From Pseudomonas sp. 8O (lineage in GTDB: Bacteria > Pseudomonadota > Gammaproteobacteria > Pseudomonadales > Pseudomonadaceae): 64,000 bases of DNA. Of the stretch, positions 16,206 through 24,060 are shown one piece after another (the first letter of the stretch is position 1; each line of letters starts with the position of its first letter). The stretch spans positions 1,384,868 to 1,448,867 of the forward strand of contig NZ_LR733265.1 in assembly GCF_902506495.1 (NCBI RefSeq), given 5' to 3'. Position numbers and translations under genes: made by a program. The notes beneath the pieces are model-generated. The model searched no databases. It was not told where the DNA came from and was given only the letters and a program-made list of their open reading frames with translations.

Positions 16206-16466
16206 TTACTCCTCGACGCCATATTCTTTATCGAGTTTGTTCAGTCTCCACGCGTAGTGAAAAATGAGCCCGATGAAGAAGAGGATGGAGCCTTGCTGTG
16301 CAAACCAGAATCCGAGGTCGGAACCGCCAACGGAGATCCCAGCGACCATCGGACGCAGAATCATGGCGAATCCGTAGGAAACCAGCGCCCAGATAACCAG
16401 GCTCCAGGTGATGAGCCGCACATTGGCCTTCCAATAGGCCGCAGCATTTGTTTGTTCAGAAGTCAT
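16206..16466 (-). CDS. DUF4212 symporter small subunit
   Basis: An 86-residue protein with two membrane helices (about residues 19-42 and 53-75, including FWFAQQGSILFFIGLIFHYAW). This matches the DUF4212 family of small subunits that accompany VC_2705-type sodium:solute symporters. GGAGG lies 6 bases before the ATG. Its stop codon is 6 bases upstream of the partner's start, so the two are one operon ending at the terminator 14352. The 246-bp upstream region is shared with the divergent TonB receptor gene. Confidence 0.87.
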   Translation of the reverse strand: MTSEQTNAAAYWKANVRLITWSLVIWALVSYGFAMILRPMVAGISVGGSDLGFWFAQQGSILFFIGLIFHYAWRLNKLDKEYGVEE

Positions 16467-16646
16467 AGACGCCTCCGGTTATTGTTATTCTGATGCAGCT
16501 TCAAGCTAGCAGCAGGCCAGTACCGACCGACAGATAGACATTGGTATTAGCCGCATCGCGACGTTTCGTGGATTCATTGCAAACGCTAAAAACGCTAGTA
16601 GAGAAGCGGCATCTTTCAAGTGATTCACTGCGACAAAGCCGCATTT

Positions 16647-16665
16647 GATAATGATTCTCTAAAAC
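16647..16665 (+). promoter_or_regulatory. Fur-box-like site upstream of the TonB receptor
   Basis: GATAATGATTCTCTAAAAC matches the left nine bases of the 19-bp Fur consensus GATAATGATAATCATTATC exactly and the right half poorly. It lies 48 bp upstream of the receptor ATG, where a Fur operator is expected for an iron-uptake gene. Fur binding is inferred. Confidence 0.55.
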
Positions 16666-16712
16666 AATAGAATCCCGGGCCCTCACCCTCCCCCGCCCCA
16701 AGGATTCACACC

Positions 16713-18845
16713 ATGCGACGCCTGGTCGTACCGCTGCTCGCCCTTCCCGTCCTCGCCTGTCACAACGCCTTCGCCAGCTCGGACAACGACACGCCACTGG
16801 CGCTTGAAGAAATGCAGATCACCGCACCAAGCGAACGGGTCGACGGCCCGGTAGCGGGTTACCGTGCGAGTCGCTCGGCCAGTGCGACCCGCACCGACAC
16901 GCCGATTCACGAGATCCCGCAGTCGATCAGCGTCGTCCCCGCTCAGGTGGTGCAGGACATCGGCGCGGTACGCCTGGAAGATGCGCTGGACTATGCCGGC
17001 GGCGTGGAGCGCGGCAACAATTTCGGCGGCCAGGGTCTGACCGAATTTCTGATTCGCGGCTTCAACAGCCAGGAGTTCTACCGCAACGGTTTCGCCGTCA
17101 ACCGTGGTTACCCGAACATGCCCGACGCCAGCACCATCGAGCGCATCGAAGTGCTACGCGGCCCGGCAGCCATGCTCTATGGCCGCAGCGATCCGGGCGG
17201 CACCTTCAATATCGTCAGCAAGCAGCCGCAGGCCGAGCGCCGCACCGTGCTCGGTAGCCAGGTCAACAGCGAGGGCCTGCGCCGTGGCACCCTCGACACC
17301 ACCGGTGCGCTGGATGAGCAGGCCGCCTTCACCTACCGCCTGAATTTGGTGGCCGAGGGCGGCGACAGCTTCCGCGATGACGTCGAGAGCGAGCGCTACA
17401 ACGTCGCCCCGGTACTGCGCTGGCAGCTCAATGAAGACACCGCTGTCACCCTCGAGGGCGACTACCTGCACAACCGCCACCCGCTCGACCGTGGCGTCAC
17501 CCGCTACGCCAACCAGCAGGGCAAGCTGCCGCGCGACCGCTTCCTCGGCGAAGAAGCCGCCGGCAAGCTGACCAACGAGAACGCCAGCACGCAACTGCGC
17601 ATCGAGCATCTGCTCAACGACAGCTGGACCCTGCGCGGCGGCGTACAGTACCTCGATGGCAAGATCTACGGCGGCGCCGTAGAAAACAACAGCAACAGCT
17701 ACACCGGCTTGGCAGCAGGCGCCAGCACCATCGGGCGCAACTACAACGAGCGCTGGCTGAACTGGAACGACGTCAACGCCCAGGCCAACGCCGAAGGCAA
17801 CTTCGATCTCGCCGGCTTCGCTCACACCCTGCTGGTGGGCGTGGAGTACGACAAGTTCAACTACAACTCGCTGATCATCCGCTCGGCGGGCGGCGGCGCT
17901 TACCCCATCGACCTGTACAACCCGGTGCATGGCCAGCCGCTGCCGGCGCTGACCCGCACCACCACCCACGACGCCGAAACGCTGAAGTCCTACGCCTTCT
18001 ACCTGCAGGATCAGATCGCCCTCACTGAACGCCTCAAGGCGCAGGTGGGTGCGCGTATCGAGCGCTTCGAGCAGAGTTATGCGGACAAGCTCAACGCTGG
18101 CGGCAACTGGGATCAGGCGCATAACGCCGTCACCCCGCGCTTCGGCCTGATCTACGACCTCACCGACGAACTGGCGGTGTTCGCCAACACCTCGCGCTCG
18201 TTCAAGCCCAACCGCGGCGCCGACCGCTTCGGCAACGCCTTCGATCCGGAAAAAGGCATCGCCCATGAAGTCGGCATCAAGTACGACATGGCCGACCGCG
18301 ACCTCAGCCTGACCGCCGCGCTGTTCCATATCGTGAAAGAGAACGTGCTGACCAGCGACCCGCTGGATACCACCCGCAGCATCGCCGCTGGCGAAGTGCG
18401 CAGCCGTGGTCTCGACATCAACCTGGCGGGCAACATCACCCCACAATGGCGTGTGATCGGCGGCTATGCCTACGTCGACGCCGAAGTCAGCGAAAGCACC
18501 AGCACCACCATGCCGGTGGGCTCGCGCCTGGCCAACGTGCCACGTCACAGCTTCAACCTGCTCGACACCTACGAGTTCGACAGCGGAGCCCTGGCCGGCC
18601 TGGGCCTGGGCGTTGGCCTGAAATACGTCAGCGAGCGTCAGGGCCAGACCAGCAATAACACCTTCGACATGGACGGCTATGGCCTGGTCGACCTGCTGGC
18701 CTACTACCCGCTGACCGAGAGCGTGCGCCTGAACCTCAACCTGAACAACGTCCTCGACAAGCACTACGAAGAACGCGCCTGGAACGTCTGGAGTTATCCG
18801 GGTGAGCCGCGCACGCTGCAGGCGGGGATTTCGGTCAGCCTGTAA
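16713..18845 (+). CDS. TonB-dependent siderophore receptor
   Basis: A 710-residue outer-membrane receptor. A signal peptide (MRRLVVPLLALPVLACHNAFA) is followed directly by a plug domain at about 60-165 (IPQSISVVPAQVVQDIG, then ERIEVLRGPAAMLYGRSDPGGTFNIVSKQP). A 22-strand barrel region follows and ends in an aromatic-poor ISVSL terminus. It has no N-terminal signalling (STN) domain, and no sigma/anti-sigma pair lies next to it, so control is probably by Fur alone. The plug is of the ferrichrome/hydroxamate receptor subclass, but the ligand cannot be named. AAGGA sits 8 bases before the ATG. Confidence 0.93.
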   Translation: MRRLVVPLLALPVLACHNAFASSDNDTPLALEEMQITAPSERVDGPVAGYRASRSASATRTDTPIHEIPQSISVVPAQVVQDIGAVRLEDALDYAGGVERGNNFGGQGLTEFLIRGFNSQEFYRNGFAVNRGYPNMPDASTIERIEVLRGPAAMLYGRSDPGGTFNIVSKQPQAERRTVLGSQVNSEGLRRGTLDTTGALDEQAAFTYRLNLVAEGGDSFRDDVESERYNVAPVLRWQLNEDTAVTLEGDYLHNRHPLDRGVTRYANQQGKLPRDRFLGEEAAGKLTNENASTQLRIEHLLNDSWTLRGGVQYLDGKIYGGAVENNSNSYTGLAAGASTIGRNYNERWLNWNDVNAQANAEGNFDLAGFAHTLLVGVEYDKFNYNSLIIRSAGGGAYPIDLYNPVHGQPLPALTRTTTHDAETLKSYAFYLQDQIALTERLKAQVGARIERFEQSYADKLNAGGNWDQAHNAVTPRFGLIYDLTDELAVFANTSRSFKPNRGADRFGNAFDPEKGIAHEVGIKYDMADRDLSLTAALFHIVKENVLTSDPLDTTRSIAAGEVRSRGLDINLAGNITPQWRVIGGYAYVDAEVSESTSTTMPVGSRLANVPRHSFNLLDTYEFDSGALAGLGLGVGLKYVSERQGQTSNNTFDMDGYGLVDLLAYYPLTESVRLNLNLNNVLDKHYEERAWNVWSYPGEPRTLQAGISVSL

Positions 18846-18888
18846 CCATGAACGCCAGGTGGGCGGCGCTCACCCGGCGTTCAGCGTT

Positions 18889-18948
18889 GTAGCCCGGATG
18901 CAATCCGGGGATGGTCTGTTGCACTGTTCCCGGATTGCATCCGGGATG
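18889..18948. repeat. GTAGCCCGGATGCAATCCGG inverted repeat, copy 2
   Basis: The left arm GTAGCCCGGATGCAATCCGG faces the arm CCCGGATTGCATCCGGGAT across about 20 bases, between the convergent receptor gene and the exported protein gene at 18956. Both strands can form a long hairpin. Confidence 0.8.
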
Positions 18949-18955
18949 CGTGCTT

Positions 18956-19744
18956 TCAGAGCGGGTCGGAGGCCAGTTCGATCGGCAGCAGATAGCGCTC
19001 CTCGTCGTACTCGATGGGCAACTGGTAGCGATGCGTGCTCTCTTCGACGGTCTGACATTGACCATCGACCAGCGCCATGCGTCGTTCGACGCGTGTGTCC
19101 TTGAGCCGCAGGTCGCGATAGCCCTGGTTACCGATACGCTCGGTGATGATGACCACCCCCTTGGTTTCGCTGAACTCTCCCGTGCAGTTGGTATCCCACT
19201 CGCCCCATGACAGCGCGACCGGCAACTCCCCGAGCAGCGGCCGAAGGCGCTGTGCCTCCAACTCATACAGATGCAGCTGCGTTTCACTGAAGGGATTCGC
19301 CCGCGAACTGTTCTCGCGCGAGATTCGCAGACCAAAAGCCAGATCATCCCCACGCAGGCGATAAGGCGCAGTATCGAAGGCCAATCTGGTCACGTAGATC
19401 GCATCCCAGTCCAGCCGATTGGGCTCCACCAAACGTGCCACGACATGGTGCTTGACGCTATCGAGCAGCAGTACTTCAAGATCCGTCTCGCCGTGACTTT
19501 CGTGCTCTGCGCGCACCAGTGGCATCGCGATCAAGGTCAGCTCAGGCCGCGCCGGCCAGACCTTGCAAATGCTCTGTTCGGCATCCACCCGATAGCGCCC
19601 GCGCTCATCCTCGAGCACCCGACTGGCTGTATGGCCTGGGTGGGCGATCTCGATCCAGGTGGGCAACTGCTGCCGACAATCATCGGCCTGTGCCAGGCTC
19701 GCCAGCAGCAGACAGCCAAGCGCGGAGGTCAGTCTCTTTCTCAT
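18956..19744 (-). CDS. Exported hypothetical protein
   Basis: A 262-residue protein with a signal peptide (MRKRLTSALGCLLLASLAQA, cleavage likely before DDC). The mature part has three cysteines near DDCRQQ, SICKVW and TNCTG, plus one near GQCQTVEE. No known domain was recognised. The frame extends 7 codons upstream to a TTG at 19765, but the ATG at 19744 has GGGAG at suitable distance and a proper signal sequence. It lies downstream of, and on the same strand as, the small membrane gene and creD, separated by 144 bp. Function unknown. Confidence 0.7.
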   Translation of the reverse strand: MRKRLTSALGCLLLASLAQADDCRQQLPTWIEIAHPGHTASRVLEDERGRYRVDAEQSICKVWPARPELTLIAMPLVRAEHESHGETDLEVLLLDSVKHHVVARLVEPNRLDWDAIYVTRLAFDTAPYRLRGDDLAFGLRISRENSSRANPFSETQLHLYELEAQRLRPLLGELPVALSWGEWDTNCTGEFSETKGVVIITERIGNQGYRDLRLKDTRVERRMALVDGQCQTVEESTHRYQLPIEYDEERYLLPIELASDPL

Positions 19745-19888
19745 CCTTGAAGCACTCCCGTTCAACGAACCGCGAGTCTACGCGGCTGCCCGCCCACTGC
19801 CCATGATGAACATCGCGAAACAACCAGGCGATACGCAGCGCCAAGAGATGCCCGGCACGCGCCTCCTCGCGCAAACCGATACGCCCAC

Positions 19889-20191
19889 TCATGGCCGATA
19901 CCACAGGCGCATGAAGCCCAGCGCCAGCAGCAGGCCGACCTGACCCAGGGCTGCGCACAGCGACAGGAAGGAGCGCAGCGTGCTGTTTTGCGCCGCGTCC
20001 TGAATGCCGGTCAGGGCACTCCAGAAGCCCTCCGGCAGCAGCATCAGGCTCAGGCTGGCGAGTGGCTTGCCAGTCAGCAGCAGGCCGTCGATCAGGTTGA
20101 ACCAGCCGCAGAACATCAGGCCGATGAGAATCATCACCGCCACCACCAGGCCGAGGCCCAGGCAGGCGGAAAACTGCATGAGAAGACGCAT
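19889..20191 (-). CDS. Small membrane protein downstream of creD
   Basis: A 100-residue protein, MRLLMQFSACLGLGLVVAVM onwards, with a strong N-terminal membrane helix (residues 6-32), a second segment near 35-58 and a C-terminal helix (about 76-96). A longer reading frame runs upstream into creD, but GGAGGG placed 6 bases before the ATG at 20191 fixes the start. It starts 48 bp after the creD stop and is probably cotranscribed, which would place it in the CreB regulon. I do not recognise a family. Confidence 0.65.
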   Translation of the reverse strand: MRLLMQFSACLGLGLVVAVMILIGLMFCGWFNLIDGLLLTGKPLASLSLMLLPEGFWSALTGIQDAAQNSTLRSFLSLCAALGQVGLLLALGFMRLWYRP

Positions 20192-20238
20192 GGGATTCCC
20201 TCCAGAGACAGGGCGCGGCCTGCGCCGCGCCAATTGAT

Positions 20239-21582
20239 TCAGGCTTGCGGAGCGCTGCGGCCGACGCCGTACCAGTCCAGTTTGCGGGTCAGTACCATCA
20301 CGCTGCCGAGTACACCGAACACCAGCAGCGAGCCCATCAGCAGGGCGTAGTCCTCGGCGTTGAGCAGGCCGTAGAGCATGGCGTACAGGGCTGCCAGCAA
20401 GGCGCCGAAGCCCATGCCACGCCGCCAGCTGTGCAACACGAAGCTGACGTAGAAGCCGATCAGGCCGACGCAGGCGCTGGCGGACAGACCGTAGGCCAGG
20501 GCGAACTCCAGATGCTCGGAGAGCGACAAGAGCAGCAGGTAGAACAGCGCCAGTGACAGGCCGACCAAGGCGTACTGCACCGGGTGCACGGCCAGGCGCT
20601 TGAGCACTTCGAAGAGGAAAAAGGTGGCGAAGGTCAGGGCGATGAACAGCAGCGCATATTTGATCGCACGGTCGGTCTTCAGGTACTGATCCACCGGGTC
20701 GACGAAACTCACCCCGAAGTTGCGGCCGAATAGCCCCTGGCAACGATCACCGCCTACGCAGTCGCGCAATGCCTCTTCCAGGTTGGTGGCGAAGAAGCTG
20801 GTCTGCCACTCGGCGGTAAAACCTGCAGCGCTGATCTCGCGGCTGCTCGGCAGATATTCACCGACGAAGCTCGGGTGCGGCCAGTCGGAGCTCAGCTTGA
20901 CCCGGCTATCGCGCCCGACCGGCACCACCGAGAGCTGCTCGGTGCCCTGCAGCTTGAGGTCGAAGGCGAATTCGAGCGTCTGCCCACCCTGCGCATCCAG
21001 AGCCGGGATCGGTGCATGCACGCCGGCGCCGAAGTTATCGTCAGCACTGCCTGGCGCGAAGCTCAGGGTCTGGCCATTGAGGCGCAGTTGCAGGTCGTTG
21101 CTGATGCCGCGGATATCGCTGATACCGACCGAGAGGAAGGGTTTCTCGAAGCGGTAGAAGCCCAGCTCGTCACCCAGTCCCAGGCGCGCCGGCAGGCGGA
21201 ATTGGCCGCTGACCTGGCTGTCGCTGCGGTACAGGCGCGCCTCGTAGATGCCACGGGCACGCAGCTCGGTGCCAACTGTCCCTTCGAGCACGAAGCGCTC
21301 CGGCAGGAAGTACAGGCGACCACGCCGCTGACGCTCTTCGCTGTAGCGCTCGCCAGTCTTCTCGTTGGTCTTCCACTCGTGGGTGGTCTTGATATAGGGC
21401 AGCACCAGGATCGGCCCGGTGATCTGCTGGCGGTAGCTGGAACTGCGCGCGATATCCTGCAGCACCTCATGGCGCAGGCCTTGGCGCTCGTCGACCAGGC
21501 CATCGATCATCAGCAGGGGAATCATCAGCAGCAGAATCAGCAGGGCGATGGCGCCCAGCTTGAAGCCCAGGGAACGGCTCAT
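20239..21582 (-). CDS. creD: Inner membrane protein CreD
   Basis: A 447-residue CreD (CetD) protein. It has an N-terminal anchor (about residues 9-27, LGAIALLILLLMIPLLMIDGLV) and a large periplasmic region with the family blocks ITGPILVLPY and RGIYEARLYRS. The last third holds five or six membrane helices, including ALLFIALTFATFFLFEVLKRL, where the lipid- or stress-related CreD core resides. CreD is the best-known target of the CreBC two-component system and affects envelope integrity and beta-lactam response in Pseudomonas and Aeromonas. Here creBC lie about 5 kb away rather than adjacent, with other genes between. GGAG precedes the ATG, and a CreB-tag-like array lies 75-100 bp upstream. Confidence 0.93.
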   Translation of the reverse strand: MSRSLGFKLGAIALLILLLMIPLLMIDGLVDERQGLRHEVLQDIARSSSYRQQITGPILVLPYIKTTHEWKTNEKTGERYSEERQRRGRLYFLPERFVLEGTVGTELRARGIYEARLYRSDSQVSGQFRLPARLGLGDELGFYRFEKPFLSVGISDIRGISNDLQLRLNGQTLSFAPGSADDNFGAGVHAPIPALDAQGGQTLEFAFDLKLQGTEQLSVVPVGRDSRVKLSSDWPHPSFVGEYLPSSREISAAGFTAEWQTSFFATNLEEALRDCVGGDRCQGLFGRNFGVSFVDPVDQYLKTDRAIKYALLFIALTFATFFLFEVLKRLAVHPVQYALVGLSLALFYLLLLSLSEHLEFALAYGLSASACVGLIGFYVSFVLHSWRRGMGFGALLAALYAMLYGLLNAEDYALLMGSLLVFGVLGSVMVLTRKLDWYGVGRSAPQA

Positions 21583-21655
21583 GGTACGGCTCTCCGTAGC
21601 GAGTGAAGGTACGGCAGAGTCTGGGCAACGGCGGTGGGAGGCGTATGGGGCGAGC

Positions 21656-21682
21656 GTGGAGATTGTGTGGAGAATGGGTGAA
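21656..21682 (-). promoter_or_regulatory. CreB-tag-like direct repeat array upstream of creD
   Basis: On the minus strand, TTCAC, TCCAC and TCCAC occur at exact 11-base steps (plus-strand complements at 21678-21682, 21667-21671 and 21656-21660), each separated by 6 bases. The known cre tag is TTCAC-N6-TTCAC. The array contains the same spacing three times with one substitution in two units. It lies 74-100 bp before the creD start. Confidence 0.6.
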
Positions 21683-21687
21683 AGAGA

Positions 21688-21713
21688 AAGGGCGCCGATT
21701 CAGGGCGCCCTTT
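21688..21713 (-). terminator. Hairpin terminator of the repeat-protein gene
   Basis: AAGGGCGCC and GGCGCCCTT form a stem of at least 9 bp around CTGAAT on the minus strand, followed by TCTCTTTC. It lies about 50 bp past the stop of the gene at 21762 and separates it from the creD promoter. Confidence 0.75.
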
Positions 21714-21761
21714 CTAACTGCAATGCGGCATAAGACTGCTCCCGCGTGATGGATATCCGGA

Positions 21762-22181
21762 TCAGCTGATACGGCTGGCACCTACGCGGTCGGCACCATC
21801 TTCGGCTACGCGGTTCAGGCCTACGCGGTCAGCACCACCTTCGGCTACACGGTTCAGGCCCACGCGGTCGGCACCACCTTCGGCTACACGGTTCAGGCCA
21901 ACGCGGTCAGCGCCACCTTCAGCTACGCGGTTCAGACCAACGCGATCAGCGCCACCTTCGGCTACGCGGTTCAGGCCAACGCGGTCAGCACCACCTTCGG
22001 CTACGCGGTTCAGGCCAACGCGATCAGCGCCACCTTCGGCTACGCGGTTCACACCGACGCGATCTGCGCCATCTTCAGCGACTACAGGGGCTGCGGACTG
22101 TTGAGCGGCAATCTGCGGCAGGGCGAAAGCACTGGCGGACAGGGCGGCGATAACGAGGCTGGCGAGGATTTGCTTTTTCAT
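21762..22181 (-). CDS. Exported protein of eight tandem 13-residue repeats
   Basis: A 139-residue protein. A signal peptide (MKKQILASLVIAALSASAFA) and a linker of about 14 residues (LPQIAAQQSAAPVV) are followed by eight units of AEGGADRVGLNRV. Six units are identical, the first has D for G and V for L, and the last ends in GASRIS. The repeat tract is residues 35-139, so the protein is essentially nothing but repeats after export. AGGAGA sits 6 bases before the ATG. A longer frame upstream lacks this signal. Related short exported repeat proteins occur in pseudomonads under vague names. The mature form is small, charge-balanced and lacks cysteine. Function is unknown; a structural, adhesive or peptide-precursor role is speculative. 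Confidence 0.8.
   Translation of the reverse strand: MKKQILASLVIAALSASAFALPQIAAQQSAAPVVAEDGADRVGVNRVAEGGADRVGLNRVAEGGADRVGLNRVAEGGADRVGLNRVAEGGADRVGLNRVAEGGADRVGLNRVAEGGADRVGLNRVAEDGADRVGASRIS
21765..22079 (-). repeat. Eight 39-bp tandem coding repeats
   Basis: Seven units of 39 bp and a final 42-bp unit, all in frame, encode the 13-residue repeats. At DNA level units differ at scattered third positions (for example GCGGTCAG versus GCGATCAG), so the array is not a very recent slippage product, although the amino-acid sequence of six units is identical. Confidence 0.9.
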
Positions 22182-22428
22182 GTTCGTTCTCCTGAGAGGG
22201 GGTGAGTAACTGGCTACGGTTGCTATGTTACGCACGCCCCAGAACGGCAAAAGGCACATCTCGGGATAGTGACAATCGACGCCATCGATACCTGAGAAAT
22301 CGCTTATCGATCAGACAGATAGTTGCCACGAACAGTAGCCCAGCGCCGTCCTCGCCTTCAGTCTATTCGGCACGGCAGCGGGTGAACGGCACTGGAATCT
22401 GTATAAAAAACCAGTAAAACTTCGCACC

Positions 22429-24060
22429 ATGCTCAGCCTCGACGCTCCTGAACTCTATTACCTGGCCAACTTCCGCAAGGCCCTCGCCTGGCTCGATACC
22501 CATCACCGCGACCTGATGGATGACGCCGAGCGCGCCTTCGTAGCGGATTTCCCCCAGTTGTCACTGCCCGCCCAGGCGCTGCTGGTGCGCCTGGTGATGC
22601 GCAAAGGCGTGCACTTTCGCGTCAGCAAACTGCGTTATGCCGAGATCGGCGACATCCCCGGCGCTGCCGCTCCGCTGCTGGAACTGGGTTGGCTGATCGA
22701 CTGCGCCGCGCTGAGCTTCGACGAGATGGGCGCCCTACTGCTCAAGGACGAACTGGCCGCGCTTTTCGCCAGCGACCTGCCACGCGCCAACCTGAAGAAA
22801 AGCGAAGTGCTCGACCATCTGCGCGAGCTAAACACTGAGCCGCGCAGCCTGGCCGACTGGTGCCCGCAGTTGGACGAGCGCCTGCTGAGCCTGGCCATCG
22901 GGCCGCTGTGCGACCGCCTGCGCCTGATGTTCTTTGGCAACCTGGCGCAGGACTGGTCGGAGTTCGTTCTGGCCGACCTTGGCATTTTCCGCTACGAACA
23001 GGTGCCGATCACCCCCGGCTCCCGCGGTTTTCGCAGCCGCCAGGACGTCGACGACTACTTGCACCTGCGCGCCTGCCGCGACGCTTTCGAGGCCGGCATG
23101 GCGGTCACGGAGGTGCTGCAGCACTTGGGCGATTTCTGCAGCGACAGCCCGCATATCGGCGAACGCCACCAGCGCCTGCTGCTGCAATTGGCACAACACC
23201 TGGAACGCGCTGGTGAACTGGAGTCGGCGCTGGCGCTGTACCGCGACACCCGCGCGGTGGGCTCGCGGCAGCGACAAATCCGTGTGCTGGAGCGCCTGGG
23301 CCAAGATGCCGAAGCATTAGCGCTGGCCGAACAGGTGATCGCGGCGCCGCACAACGCCGAAGAAGCGCAACTGGCCGAACGAGCCCGCACACGCCTGCGC
23401 AAACGCCTCGGCCTGCCGCCTGCGGCCAAGGTGGCGAAGCTGATCGAGGATCGCCTCGACCTGCGCCTGCCGCGCGCCGCCAGCGTCGAGCTGGCCGTGG
23501 CCATGCACCTGGCCGAGCCGGACGCGCCGGTGCATTACGTGGAGAACACGCTGATCTGTGGGCTGTTCGGCCTGCTCTGCTGGGAGGCGATCTTCGCCCC
23601 GCTGCCCGGCGCCTTCTTCCACCCCTTCCACACCGGCCCGGTGGATCTGCACCGCGCCGACTTCCACACCCGCCGCAGCGAGCTGTTCGCCGCCTGCCTG
23701 GCGCGCCTGGAGGACGGCAGTTACATCGATGCCATGCGTCGTACCCATGCCGAGAAATTCGGCATTCAGTCGCCCTTCGTGTTCTGGGAGCTGCTCGACG
23801 CCGAGCGCCTGGAACAGGCGCTGGTCTGCCTGCCGCCGGCGCACCTGGCCGCCTGGTTCCGCCGCCTGCTGGCCGACATCCGCGAGAACCGTGCCGGCAT
23901 GCCCGACCTGATCCAGTTCTGGCCCGCTGAAGGCCGCTACCGGATGATCGAGGTGAAAGGCCCGGGCGACCGCCTGCAGGACAACCAGAAACGCTGGCTG
24001 GCCTTCTGCGCCGAGCACGGCATGCCGGTCAGCGTCTGCTATGTGGAGTGGAGCGATTGA
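22429..24060 (+). CDS. FAN1-type VRR-NUC structure-specific nuclease
   Basis: A 543-residue bacterial FAN1 homologue. The N-terminal two thirds are helical (SAP-like and TPR-like segments, e.g. LERAGELESALALYRDTRAVGSR near residues 257-279). The C-terminal VRR-NUC nuclease has the motif GMPD near 491-494 and EVKGPGDRLQDNQ near 507-519, giving the PD-(D/E)XK catalytic D, E and K. The Pseudomonas enzyme family cuts 5' flaps and nucleates interstrand-crosslink repair. The gene overlaps the helicase gene downstream by 4 bases, suggesting a repair operon. The 247-bp divergent upstream region shows no striking operator. The ribosome-binding site is weak, so the start is less certain than the identity. 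Confidence 0.9.
   Translation: MLSLDAPELYYLANFRKALAWLDTHHRDLMDDAERAFVADFPQLSLPAQALLVRLVMRKGVHFRVSKLRYAEIGDIPGAAAPLLELGWLIDCAALSFDEMGALLLKDELAALFASDLPRANLKKSEVLDHLRELNTEPRSLADWCPQLDERLLSLAIGPLCDRLRLMFFGNLAQDWSEFVLADLGIFRYEQVPITPGSRGFRSRQDVDDYLHLRACRDAFEAGMAVTEVLQHLGDFCSDSPHIGERHQRLLLQLAQHLERAGELESALALYRDTRAVGSRQRQIRVLERLGQDAEALALAEQVIAAPHNAEEAQLAERARTRLRKRLGLPPAAKVAKLIEDRLDLRLPRAASVELAVAMHLAEPDAPVHYVENTLICGLFGLLCWEAIFAPLPGAFFHPFHTGPVDLHRADFHTRRSELFAACLARLEDGSYIDAMRRTHAEKFGIQSPFVFWELLDAERLEQALVCLPPAHLAAWFRRLLADIRENRAGMPDLIQFWPAEGRYRMIEVKGPGDRLQDNQKRWLAFCAEHGMPVSVCYVEWSD

Noticed and set aside
14253..16493. 746-codon open frame antisense to the symporter
   Set aside because: Translation is His/Gln/Gly-rich with no motif and overlaps a clear membrane transporter.
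21765..22079. 39-bp repeats considered as a CRISPR array
   Set aside because: There are no variable spacers; the units are contiguous, in frame and code for a repeated peptide behind a signal sequence.
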